A stretch of DNA of 8,447 bases from Accumulibacter sp964428215 (GCA_964428215.1 CAYRXO010000157.1:1-8447), one strand, 5' to 3'. Positions 1 to 7,407 are shown, counted from the first letter of the stretch. Notes: generated from the letters alone by a model not told the origin. Numbers and translations: made by a program.

Positions 1-1493
1 GCCTGCTGCGCGGCCGCTTCATCGATCTGGCCAGCGCGCGCATCGACGTCAAGCTTTCCGCGATGATCATGGAGCGGGTGCTCGGCATGCGCCTGGAAGC
101 GCGACCGGCGTCGGTCGGCTCGTTTTCCTCCAGTCTGCGCTCCTTCGAATCCGTGCGCGATTTCATCGCTTCGGCGACCGTTTCGGCGGTCATCGACTGT
201 CCGTTCGCGCTGGTGTTTCTGCTGGTGATCGCCTGGATTTCGTGGCCACTGGTGCTGATCCCGCTGCTCAGTCTGATCGTCGGCGTGATCTATGCCTATC
301 TGGTACAGCATCGCATGCACGAACTGGCCGAAACGACGTATCGGGCGACGGCCTTGCGCAACGCGGCGCTGATCGAAAGCCTGACCGCACTGGACACCAT
401 CAAAACGCAGAATGCCGAAAGCGTCATCCAGAACAAATGGGAACAGACTACCGCCTTTCTTTCGCGCACCAACGTGCAACTGCGCCTGTTGTCGTCGTCG
501 GCCAGCAACGGCGCTTCCGCCATCGCACAGGTGGTCAACGTGGTTCTGGTCATCGCCGGCGTTTATCTGATTCAGGATCGGCAACTGACCATGGGCGGTC
601 TGATCGCGGTGACCATGCTCGGCGGCCGGGCGATCGCGCCTTTGGCGCAGGTAGTGGCGCTGCTGATGCAGTTTCAGAACGCGCAGATGGCCCTGCAGTC
701 GCTCGAAAAGATCATGCAGCAACCGGTCGAACGTCCCGACGCCTCTGCTTTCATCCATCGTCCGCACCTGCGTGGCGAGATCGAATTCCGCAACGTCTCT
801 TTCAGCTACCCGGGCCAGGGCGAAGCCGCTCTGCGTGACGTGACGTTCAGCGTTGCACCGGGCGAGCGGGTGATCGTTCTCGGGCGTACCGGTTCGGGCA
901 AGAGCACACTGCAGAAACTGATGCTCGGTCTCTACCTGCCGAGTGATGGCGTCATCCGCATCGACGGCATTGATCTGCGCCAACTCGACCCGGCGGATTT
1001 GCGGCGCAATATCGGCTGCGTCGGACAGGACCCGACGCTGTTTTTCGGCACCCTGCGCGAGAACATCTCCATCGGCGCCCCGTATGCCGACGATACGGCG
1101 ATCGTCGGCGCGGCCGAAATGGCTGGCTTGGCTGAATTCGTCAATCGGCACCAGAAAGGTTTCGACATGCCCATCGGCGAACGCGGCGAATCGCTGTCCG
1201 GCGGCCAACGACAACAGGTCGCCATCGCCCGCGCGCTCCTGCTCGAACCGCCCATCCTGCTTTTCGACGAGCCGACCAGTTCGATGGATTTTTCTACCGA
1301 ACATGCTTTCAAGGAGCGTCTGAAAGCATTTGCCGCCAACAAGACGGTGATCATCGTCACGCATCGCACCAGCCTGATCGATCTGGCGACCCGCATCCTG
1401 GTCGTCGATGAAGGCAAGATCGTCGCCGATGGTCCGCGCGAGCAGGTCATCGCCGCGCTGCAATCCGGGCGCATCGGACGGGGGGCGGCATGA
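1..1493 (+). CDS. Type I secretion ABC transporter, permease/ATPase (5' partial)
   Basis: Inner-membrane ABC exporter that would drive ATP-dependent export of the adhesin encoded downstream. The frame is open from base 3, so the true start lies outside the window; the Met at 63 is internal. What remains is the second part of the transmembrane domain (hydrophobic stretches at about 180-300 and 520-665) and a complete nucleotide-binding domain. This has Walker A GRTGSGKST (882-908), a Q-loop glutamine in GCVGQDP, the signature LSGGQRQQ (1194-1217), Walker B ILLFDEP (about 1254-1274) and the H-loop histidine in VTHR (codon 1362). Family members (LapB, LssB, RtxB type) are usually about 700 residues, so roughly 200 N-terminal residues are missing, including any C39-like peptidase domain. 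The stop overlaps the next start (ATGA at 1490-1493), which indicates translational coupling. The family call is firm; LapB orthology is inferred from the neighbouring adhesin. Confidence 0.95.
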   Translation, partial: LLRGRFIDLASARIDVKLSAMIMERVLGMRLEARPASVGSFSSSLRSFESVRDFIASATVSAVIDCPFALVFLLVIAWISWPLVLIPLLSLIVGVIYAYLVQHRMHELAETTYRATALRNAALIESLTALDTIKTQNAESVIQNKWEQTTAFLSRTNVQLRLLSSSASNGASAIAQVVNVVLVIAGVYLIQDRQLTMGGLIAVTMLGGRAIAPLAQVVALLMQFQNAQMALQSLEKIMQQPVERPDASAFIHRPHLRGEIEFRNVSFSYPGQGEAALRDVTFSVAPGERVIVLGRTGSGKSTLQKLMLGLYLPSDGVIRIDGIDLRQLDPADLRRNIGCVGQDPTLFFGTLRENISIGAPYADDTAIVGAAEMAGLAEFVNRHQKGFDMPIGERGESLSGGQRQQVAIARALLLEPPILLFDEPTSSMDFSTEHAFKERLKAFAANKTVIIVTHRTSLIDLATRILVVDEGKIVADGPREQVIAALQSGRIGRGAA

Positions 1494-2917
1494 ATTCGAT
1501 TTTCAAACGCCTGATCGGCCTCTGCAAGCGTCTTTGCGCCTGGCTGGAAAGCCTGCGCGGCTGGCTGCAACCCACTTTCGATCGCTGGATCAATCAGACC
1601 GCCAAAATCGACCAGGTCGTCGACCGGCAAGGCTTTGTCGCCGACAGCGATTACGCCATTCTGCAGCAGGAGCCGCTACGCGCACGCGTGCTGCTCAAGT
1701 CGATCGGCATTGCTGCCGCCCTGTTCCTGATGTGGTCGGCGGTCAGTCAGGTCGACGAAGTCACTCGCGGCGAAGGCAAAGTCATCCCGTCGCGGCAACT
1801 GCAGGTACTGCAAAGCCTCGATGGTGGCGTCGTCTCCGAGATTCTCATCCGCGAAGGAGATATCGTCGAACCGGAACAGATTTTGTTGCGCATCGACCAG
1901 ACCCGTTTCGTTTCCTCGGTACGCGAAAGTCGCGTCCAGTACACCGCGCTGGTTGCCAAGGCGGCACGTCTGCGCGCACTCACTGAAGGCACCCCGTTCA
2001 AGTTGCCGGAGGATGTGCTTAAGGAAGACCCGAAAACAGCCGAAGAGGAACGCCGGCTGTACGAATCACGACGCAGCGAACTGGAAACGACCACCTCGAT
2101 CGCCCGTCAGCAACTATCACAGCGACAGCAGGAACTGGTCGAAATGCGTGCCAAGCATGAGCAGGCGAGCAAAGCGCACGCACTGGCCGCGCAGGAATTG
2201 CGCGTCACCAAGCCGCTGATCAATTCCGGTGCCGTTTCGGAAGTCGAACTGCTGCGTCTCGAACGCGACGTCGCCCGCTTCCTGGGCGAACGCGACATGG
2301 CGGCGGCGCAAATTTCCCGCCTGCAGGCGGCGATCGGCGAAGCGACACGCAAAGTCGAGGAAGTCGGTCTGGCGTTCCGCAACGAATCCGGCAAGGAACT
2401 CGCCGAAACGATGGCCAAATTGAACAGCATCGCCGAAAGCGGCGTCGGTCTGTCCGACAAGGTCAGCCGCTCAGTCTTGCGCTCGCCGGTCAAAGGCACC
2501 GTCAAACGCCTGCTGATCAATACCGTCGGCGGGGTCATCCAGCCTGGCAAGGATGTCGTCGAGATCGTACCGCTGGAAGACAATCTGTTGCTCGAAGCGC
2601 GCGTGCAGCCGCGAGACATTGCCTTCCTCCACCCGGGGCAGAAGGCGGTGGTCAAATTCACCGCCTACGACTTCTCGATTTACGGCGGTCTCGAAGGCAA
2701 ACTCGAACACATCGGCGCCGACACCGTGGTCGACGAAAAAGGCAACGCTTTCTACATCGTTCGCGTCCGCACCAATCAGTCGACAATCGGCAACAACCTG
2801 CCGGTGATTCCCGGAATGATCGCCGAAGTCGACATCGTCACCGGTGAGAAAAGCGTGCTGTCGTACCTGCTCAAGCCGGTACTGCGCGCCAAGGCGCGCG
2901 CCTTCTCCGAACGCTGA
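1490..2917 (+). CDS. HlyD-family membrane fusion protein of type I secretion
   Basis: Periplasmic adaptor of 475 residues, expected to link the ABC transporter to an outer-membrane TolC/LapE-type channel. The order is typical of HlyD/LapC: a cytoplasmic N-terminus of about 65 residues, one membrane segment at about 66-86 (SIGIAAALFLMWSAV), the first lipoyl-like half with the hallmark DGGVVSEILIREGDIVEPEQ (about 111-130), a long Glu/Arg/Gln-rich coiled coil at about 140-320, the second lipoyl half (VLRSPVKGTVKRL), then a beta-barrel ending in the conserved VIPGMIAEVDIVTGEKSVL and YLLKP. The start at 1490 overlaps the stop of the ABC gene, and a G-rich stretch just upstream can serve as ribosome binding site. 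The length is normal and no lesion is visible. It is 3 bases from the following regulator gene. Confidence 0.95.
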   Translation: MNSIFKRLIGLCKRLCAWLESLRGWLQPTFDRWINQTAKIDQVVDRQGFVADSDYAILQQEPLRARVLLKSIGIAAALFLMWSAVSQVDEVTRGEGKVIPSRQLQVLQSLDGGVVSEILIREGDIVEPEQILLRIDQTRFVSSVRESRVQYTALVAKAARLRALTEGTPFKLPEDVLKEDPKTAEEERRLYESRRSELETTTSIARQQLSQRQQELVEMRAKHEQASKAHALAAQELRVTKPLINSGAVSEVELLRLERDVARFLGERDMAAAQISRLQAAIGEATRKVEEVGLAFRNESGKELAETMAKLNSIAESGVGLSDKVSRSVLRSPVKGTVKRLLINTVGGVIQPGKDVVEIVPLEDNLLLEARVQPRDIAFLHPGQKAVVKFTAYDFSIYGGLEGKLEHIGADTVVDEKGNAFYIVRVRTNQSTIGNNLPVIPGMIAEVDIVTGEKSVLSYLLKPVLRAKARAFSER

Positions 2918-2920
2918 ACG

Positions 2921-3532
2921 ATGCGCCACGTATTCCTCTCGGTCGACGGACGGCAGCGTGACAACTGGCGCGCAGCCTTCCCGGCATCGACGGCCGGCCG
3001 ACTGGCGAGTCCACCGTCGGACACCGCGGTGCTCTGGGCCTTATTGCCTGCCGGAGCGAATCCGGCAGCGGTACTCGGCTCCTTGCGCCTGCAATCCTCG
3101 TCAGAATCGCTGCTGGTGGCGCTCGCCGACGAACCCGGCGAAGACGCCGCGCTGGCCGCATTGGCCGCCGGCGCCGTCGGATACTGCAACGGTCACGCGG
3201 CGCCAGACGTATTGCAGCAGGTGGCGACAGTCGTCGAGAACGGTGGCTTGTGGATCGGTCAGGGACTGATGAAACGCCTGCTCAGCGCCACTTTCGGCCT
3301 GCTCGCCAACGACAGGCACAATGTCAGTAACTGGCGCGAAAACCTGACCGCCCGCGAACAGGAAGTCGCACTCGCCGTCGCCGCGGGCGCCAGCAACAAG
3401 GAAATCGCCCGTCAGTTCGCCATCACCGAGCGCACCGTCAAATTTCACGTCAGCGCCCTGCTCGACAAACTCGGCGCCCGCGACCGGCTGCAACTGTCGC
3501 TGATCATCAACGGCGTACCGCGCAACGCCTGA
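2921..3532 (+). CDS. LuxR/NarL-type regulator with degenerate receiver domain
   Basis: Probable DNA-binding transcription regulator of 203 residues. The C-terminal GerE/LuxR helix-turn-helix is clear at about 141-200: NLTAREQEVA, then GASNKEIARQFAITERTVKFHVSALLDKLGA-type residues with the usual recognition helix. The N-terminal 110 residues follow a NarL receiver in outline, and end with GAVGYCNG and ENGGLWIG, the usual strand 5/helix 5 region. However, the stretch that should carry the phosphorylated Asp reads TAVLWALLPAG (an Ala near residue 40 in place of Asp), and the Lys normally after GYLL is absent. So it is likely not controlled by classical phosphorylation; this is judged from motif alignment by eye. 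It starts 3 bases after the fusion-protein stop, in the same operon. Placed directly before the adhesin, it is a candidate regulator of that gene, which is inference. Confidence 0.88.
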   Translation: MRHVFLSVDGRQRDNWRAAFPASTAGRLASPPSDTAVLWALLPAGANPAAVLGSLRLQSSSESLLVALADEPGEDAALAALAAGAVGYCNGHAAPDVLQQVATVVENGGLWIGQGLMKRLLSATFGLLANDRHNVSNWRENLTAREQEVALAVAAGASNKEIARQFAITERTVKFHVSALLDKLGARDRLQLSLIINGVPRNA

Positions 3533-3556
3533 AAACGACTCGGCAAAAAACCGGCC

Positions 3557-3576
3557 TACCGTACTTCAGTACAGTA
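3557..3576. promoter_or_regulatory. Imperfect palindrome upstream of the adhesin (candidate operator)
   Basis: The half-sites CTACCGTACT and AGTACAGTAG face each other across a TC centre, from 3556 to 3577 when the outer C/G pair is included. Of 22 positions, 18 are symmetric. The palindrome is about 60-80 bases before the adhesin ATG, in the only sizeable intergenic gap of the locus. No T-run follows, so it does not look like a terminator. Size and symmetry suit a dimeric helix-turn-helix regulator; the LuxR-type gene just upstream is the obvious candidate. No binding partner can be proved from sequence. Confidence 0.5.
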
Positions 3577-3626
3577 GCGCGGGCAGATTGCGTCGCCTAA
3601 CTTTAAATCGTCCCCCACTTTGATCC

Positions 3627-3640
3627 GAGGCAACACCATG
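3627..3640 (+). promoter_or_regulatory. Ribosome binding site that sets the adhesin start
   Basis: GAGG at 3627-3630 lies 7 bases before ATG at 3638. The resulting protein begins MADKTPIARVSAIQGQVFV, which matches the way LapA-type retention modules begin. An in-frame TTG at 3620 upstream has no comparable site and would only add six residues. Confidence 0.75.
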
Positions 3641-6631
3641 GCTGACAAGACCCCCATCGCACGTGTATCCGCCATCCAAGGGCAAGTTTTCGTCAAAGAA
3701 GCGAATGGCAGTTTGCGCCCTTTGCATGTCGGTGACACGATCTATGAAGGCGAAGTGATCGTCACCGTCGGCCAACGCAGCCATGTCGATCTGGCCACGC
3801 CCGACGGCTTGACGCATGTACTGCGCGGCAACGAAACACTGACCGCCGACGCCGAATCGGTCGCGGCGATCAAAGCCGACGCCACCGATTCCGCCTTGCG
3901 GACCGGCGTGACTGACGTCAACCGGGTCATCCAGACCATCAATCAAGGCGGCGACCTCGACGCCTTGCTCGAGGAAACCGCTGCGGGCGCACCCGCTGCC
4001 GGAGGCGCGGGCGCTGGAGCGGATGGCGGACCATCGTTCGTTCGCCTGCTGCGCGTTGCAGAAGGGACCGATCCGCTGGCCTTTGAATACGGCACCACAC
4101 GCAGCACGACGGTCGAGGAAGGAATTGTCGGCACAGGAACGACTCCTGTCGCAGCGGCAACCGTTACTGCCGGTCCAAGTTTGACTGTGAATGTTCCGAC
4201 GACCAACGACACCACGCCGACGATCAGCGGCACGACCAACGCCGACCCGGGCAGCNNNNNNNNNNNNNNNNNNNNNNNNNNNNNNNNNNNNNNNNNNNNN
4301 NNNNNNNNNNNNNNNNNNNNNNNNNNNNNNNNNNNNNNNNNNNNNNNNNNNNNNNCCGAGGGTCCGTACAGCGTCACCGCCTCGGTCACCGACCCGGCCG
4401 GCAACACCGCCACCGCCTCCGACCCGGGCGCCATCGACCTCAGCGCGCCGTCGCTCACCGTCAGCGCGCCGGACGTGACCAACGACACCACGCCGACGAT
4501 CAGCGGCACGACCAACGCCGACCCGGGCAGCACCGTCACCCTGGTCATCACCCAGGGATCGACGACGCAGACCGTCACCGCCACCGTCCAGCCCGGGGGG
4601 ACGTACAGCGCCGACGTTCCCGCCGCGCTCGCCGAGGGTCCGTACAGCGTCACCGCCTCGGTCACCGACCCGGCCGGCAACACCGCGCATGCCACCGACC
4701 CGGGATCGATCAATACCGCTCCCAATACCTTGAACATTACGGCGAATGGCAACGAGGATCCTTCCGCACCAATCACCATCAGTTTGGCTGCCACGGACGT
4801 CGATGGCAGCATTGATCACTACGTTGTTTCCTCCCTACCGGCGAACGGCACTCTATATTCCGACGCAGGAATGACTCATCCGATCACAGCCGGCCAAAGC
4901 GTTGCCGGATCGGTTTTCTTCATGCCGAACAGTAATTGGAGCGGCAGCACGTCGTTCAACTACGCCGCAGTCGACAACAATGGCTTGGTCGACTCCACAC
5001 CCGCAACAGCGAGTGTGGTGGTCGCTCCGGTTGCCGACCAGCCGATTCTGCAAATCGCCATGTCCGATCTGTTTGTCCTGAATCAGGGCAACACGGTCAT
5101 TTCCACGGGTGCAACCGATCGCGAAATCGTTCCTGGCCCAACGGATTACGAAATTGGCTTCGGCGTATCGCAAACCAATCTCGAAGCCGAACTCGGTGTG
5201 GCAAGCGGATATCTCGACAACCGTTTCGATCCTGTCGGCGTCGGCGTGCTCGACCCCGGCTTCGTCGATATTATCGATGGCAAGCTGACAGAGTCGAGCT
5301 ATGCCATGACTCCGGGAATGACGGTAAATTGGGATTATTCCTTCAAGAATGGTGAGGATTTGAGTTCCGAAATTGCAGACGGCTTCAATGATGTGGTCGT
5401 TCTGGTCGTCACCGATCCGCTGGGCAACAAACAGTCGTATCTGGTTGACTCTTCCGAAAGTAAATTTCCACTGCAAATTTCGAACGGCAATTTCAGTTTC
5501 ACCGCCACTTTGCCTGGCACATATACTTTCGACTGGCTGGTGATGAATTCTCGTGACGGCTACAAGGATTCTTCATTGCTGGTCGACAAGCCACAGTTCC
5601 ACATGAACAGTGATCCGGCTCATCACTTTGCGGCCCCTGTTTCCCTGGGCATTCTGGCATCACTGACTGACAATGACGGTTCCGAATCATTGGCGGTAAG
5701 CATTGCCAACGTTCCTGCCGGGGCTGCTTTCAATACGGGCACGCCCAACGCTGACGGCTCAGTGTGGACGTTCACCACGGCACAACTGACTAATCTCGAA
5801 CTGCTGCCACCGACAGGATTTTCCGGCAACATCGATTTGCTGGTCACCGCCACGTCTACCGAACTGGCCAACCACGCCACGTCCAGCACCAGTCAACACA
5901 TCACCATCGCCTTCAGCGAGACGACGAACACTTACACGACCAGCAGTGAATCAGGGCAGTCCATCGTCGGCACTGCCGCCAACGATCTGATCCGCGGCTA
6001 TGCCGGCAACGACTCCATTGCCGGCGGTAGCGGACACGACATCATTTACGGCGGTGCCGGCAATGACACCCTGTGGGGAGAAGATGGCAACGACAAACTC
6101 TATGGCGGCGTAGGCAACGACAGTCTCAGCGGCGCTGCAGGCAACGACAGCCTCTACGGCGGCGCGGGCGGCGACATTCTCGACGGTGGAGCAAACAATG
6201 ATCTACTGGCGGGTGGTTCCGGTAACGATAACTTGACCGGTGGACTGGGCGCAGACGTCTTCCAGTGGAATCTGGGCGATGCCGGCAGCAGCAGCTCGCC
6301 GGCAGTGGATACGATCACCGACTTCTCGGTCGCCTCGCGCGCCGCTGGCGGTGATATCCTCGACCTGCGTGACCTGCTGCAAGGCGAACATTCCTCGTTG
6401 AGCAGCACCAATCAGGTGGGCAATCTGAGCAACTATCTGCATTTCACCGTCAGCGGCGATACCACCACCGTACAAATCAGCAGCAACGGCGGATTCTCCA
6501 GCGGCTTCAATCCGGCAGCGGTCGACCAGCAGATCGTCCTCTCACATGCCGATCTCAGCGCCGGCGGACTGACCACGGATCAGTTGATCATTCAGGATCT
6601 GCTGAGCAAGGGCAAACTGATTACCGATTGA
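3638..6631 (+). CDS. LapA/BapA-type RTX adhesin with retention module (contains assembly gap)
   Basis: Giant-adhesin-class surface protein, expected to mediate attachment and biofilm formation; 997 codons as assembled. Domains in order: N-terminal retention module (about 1-150) with TAAG at residues 114-117; Ig-like repeats of 92 residues (about 189-350), broken by 100 Ns (residues 207-240); a cadherin-like tandem domain (about 363-468); an unassigned domain (about 469-656); another Ig-like adhesin domain (about 660-755, VSLGILASLTDNDGSESL); about ten RTX nonapeptides GGxGxDxLx (787-876); and a C-terminal T1SS signal of the VCA0849 type (DTITDF, DILDLRDLL, LSNYL, QQIVL, DQLIIQDLLSKGKLITD). 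The type I secretion genes upstream are its likely exporter. The real protein may be longer, because repeat copies could be collapsed at the gap. The frame is preserved across the Ns. Orthology to LapA is by architecture, not by overall identity. Confidence 0.93.
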   Translation: MADKTPIARVSAIQGQVFVKEANGSLRPLHVGDTIYEGEVIVTVGQRSHVDLATPDGLTHVLRGNETLTADAESVAAIKADATDSALRTGVTDVNRVIQTINQGGDLDALLEETAAGAPAAGGAGAGADGGPSFVRLLRVAEGTDPLAFEYGTTRSTTVEEGIVGTGTTPVAAATVTAGPSLTVNVPTTNDTTPTISGTTNADPGSXXXXXXXXXXXXXXXXXXXXXXXXXXXXXXXXXXEGPYSVTASVTDPAGNTATASDPGAIDLSAPSLTVSAPDVTNDTTPTISGTTNADPGSTVTLVITQGSTTQTVTATVQPGGTYSADVPAALAEGPYSVTASVTDPAGNTAHATDPGSINTAPNTLNITANGNEDPSAPITISLAATDVDGSIDHYVVSSLPANGTLYSDAGMTHPITAGQSVAGSVFFMPNSNWSGSTSFNYAAVDNNGLVDSTPATASVVVAPVADQPILQIAMSDLFVLNQGNTVISTGATDREIVPGPTDYEIGFGVSQTNLEAELGVASGYLDNRFDPVGVGVLDPGFVDIIDGKLTESSYAMTPGMTVNWDYSFKNGEDLSSEIADGFNDVVVLVVTDPLGNKQSYLVDSSESKFPLQISNGNFSFTATLPGTYTFDWLVMNSRDGYKDSSLLVDKPQFHMNSDPAHHFAAPVSLGILASLTDNDGSESLAVSIANVPAGAAFNTGTPNADGSVWTFTTAQLTNLELLPPTGFSGNIDLLVTATSTELANHATSSTSQHITIAFSETTNTYTTSSESGQSIVGTAANDLIRGYAGNDSIAGGSGHDIIYGGAGNDTLWGEDGNDKLYGGVGNDSLSGAAGNDSLYGGAGGDILDGGANNDLLAGGSGNDNLTGGLGADVFQWNLGDAGSSSSPAVDTITDFSVASRAAGGDILDLRDLLQGEHSSLSSTNQVGNLSNYLHFTVSGDTTTVQISSNGGFSSGFNPAAVDQQIVLSHADLSAGGLTTDQLIIQDLLSKGKLITD
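3977..3988 (+). other. Predicted LapG-type cleavage motif (TAAG) in the retention module
   Basis: Codons for Thr-Ala-Ala-Gly at residues 114-117 of the adhesin, in the context LLEETAAGAPAAGGAG. In Pseudomonas fluorescens LapA, the periplasmic protease LapG cuts inside a TAAG motif at about residue 108, releasing the adhesin when LapD is not bound to c-di-GMP. Motif, position and the flexible Ala/Gly-rich stretch after it all agree. A PAAG four residues later could be an alternative site. Confidence 0.75.
4201..4686 (+). repeat. Tandem 276-bp Ig-like repeats in the adhesin
   Basis: Two copies of a 276-bp (92-residue) unit, one starting at 4201 and one at 4477. Bases 4201-4255 are identical to 4477-4531, and 4356-4410 are identical to 4632-4686 (55 of 55 in both cases, same offset of 276). 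The protein unit runs NDTTPTISGTTNADPGS ... EGPYSVTASVTDPAGNTA, a bacterial Ig-like fold common in adhesins. The near-perfect DNA identity points to recent duplication or gene conversion. The copy number is uncertain because of the gap. Confidence 0.9.
4256..4355. other. Assembly gap (100 Ns) inside the repeat array
   Basis: Exactly 100 undetermined bases. By comparison with the second repeat copy, the missing stretch corresponds to 4532-4631, also 100 bases, so the shortest reading is one repeat interior. A round 100-N run is also a common placeholder for an unknown length, so extra 276-bp units may be missing. Confidence 0.98.
5996..6265 (+). repeat. RTX nonapeptide repeats (about ten) in the adhesin
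   Basis: Ten consecutive 27-base units encode GYAGNDSIA, GGSGHDIIY, GGAGNDTLW, GEDGNDKLY, GGVGNDSLS, GAAGNDSLY, GGAGGDILD, GGANNDLLA, GGSGNDNLT and the degenerate GGLGADVFQ. These are calcium-binding beta-roll repeats. In RTX proteins they stay unfolded in the low-calcium cytoplasm and fold outside the cell, next to the secretion signal that follows here. Confidence 0.93.
6268..6631 (+). other. C-terminal type I secretion target region of the adhesin
   Basis: The region after the RTX repeats carries the pattern of the T1SS VCA0849-type C-terminal domain: DTITDF, DILDLRDLL, LSNYLHF, a short beta-rich TTTVQIS segment, QQIVLSHADL and a terminal LIIQDLLSKGKLITD. In this family the uncleaved C-terminus is recognised by the ABC transporter, here most likely the one encoded at the window start. 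Confidence 0.88.
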
Positions 6632-6785
6632 GGATGCCCACAGACCACGTTTTTCGATAGCGTCTGCAAAACTGCCGAAGGATGGGGTGACGCCTGTCAA
6701 AAGCCGTCGCCGCCAGCAGCCCGTCGGACTTATGATTACAGTAAAAATGACTTGCACATATATCGGGGCGCGGCTTTGCGCTGCG
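6632..6785. other. Non-coding junction between adhesin and IS21 remnant
   Basis: No gene is visible in these 154 bases. There is only a weak possible hairpin (CAGAC ... GTCTG, 6644-6669), not a convincing terminator for the adhesin. The recognisable content is a TIR-like sequence at 6716-6733, listed separately. The istB similarity to the right stops at about 6786. Confidence 0.6.
6716..6733 (+). repeat. Third, diverged copy of the snap-back element terminal repeat
   Basis: GCAGCCCGTCGGACTTAT matches the terminal repeat of the 162-bp element (GCTGCCTGTCGGACTTGA, read from its right end) at 14 of 18 positions. It is oriented with the outer end towards the adhesin. It lies about 50 bases from the point where istB homology breaks off, so it may mark the end of another, mostly lost, related insertion. 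Confidence 0.4.
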
Positions 6786-7324
6786 ATTGGCCTGCTCCCG
6801 GCTCATCGGCAGGCAGCCGATTTCGTCGATGATCAGCAACCGATAAACGTTGATGGCACGGTACATCACCGCCTTCAACTGGTTCGGCGCATGGGCTGCC
6901 GATAAGCTCGGCGGCGGTGATGAAGCGTGTCTTGATGCCGGCTCGCGCGGCCCGATAGCCGAGGGTGATGGCCAGGTGGGTCTTGCCGACGCCGAACGGG
7001 CCGACCAGCACCACGTTCTCATGGCGCACGACAAAGCCCAGCCCCGCCAGTTCGTCGAACTGGCTGCGTTTGAGGCTGGCAGCGAAGTCGTCATCGAAGT
7101 CCTCCAGGGTCTGGATCGCCGAGAAGCCGACCAGGCGGGGTCAACAGGCTTTGCTTTCTCACCTGGCGTCCGCTCGCCTCCATTTTCAGCAGCGCTTCCA
7201 GGAAGTCGCTGTAGGCCGCCTCGTGCCAGTATGCCTTCCGGAGCGCCGCGGCAATGTCCTGGGCGACGAAGGGCAGATTCAACGTCCCGCACAGCGACAG
7301 CAGACGCTCGTACGGCAGAATCAT
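6786..7324 (-). pseudogene. istB: istB-like helper ATPase of IS21, frameshifted and truncated
   Basis: IstB is the AAA+ ATP-binding helper of the IS21 transposase. Reading leftward from ATG at 7324-7322, the first frame gives MILPYERLLSLCGTLNLPFV ... DFLEALLKMEASGRQVRKQSLLT. An extra base in the G-run at 7137-7140 then shifts it to LVGFSAIQTLEDFDDDF ... and ENVVLVGPFGVGKTHLA, with Walker A at 6976-7002. A second shift at about 6890-6905 moves it to QLKAVMYRAINVYRLLIIDE, with Walker B at about 6816-6843. Similarity ends after PMSREQAN at about 6786, whereas intact IstB has roughly 60-80 more residues. Three frames and a missing end make it non-functional. The stretch further left in the same frame shows no IstB resemblance. 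Confidence 0.88.
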
Positions 7325-7407
7325 GGGACCACCTCGGTCGCCACTTGCTGCCGCACGAGCCGGTGTTCATACACCACGAGCGGGTGTTGGCGCGGTGTGG
7401 CAGCCTA

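Noticed and set aside
3620..3637. An in-frame TTG start that would add MIRGNT to the adhesin.
   Set aside because: ATG at 3638 has a well-spaced GAGG and gives the usual retention-module N-terminus; TTG has neither advantage.
3566..4819. Long open frames on the minus strand opposite the adhesin (417 and 289 codons).
   Set aside because: They are shadows of a high-GC repetitive gene, cross the N gap, and encode low-complexity Arg/Gly- or Val-rich sequence without motifs.
6644..6669. Possible terminator hairpin after the adhesin stop (CAGAC ... GTCTG).
   Set aside because: Only a 5-bp outer stem, with the T-run inside the loop rather than after the stem.
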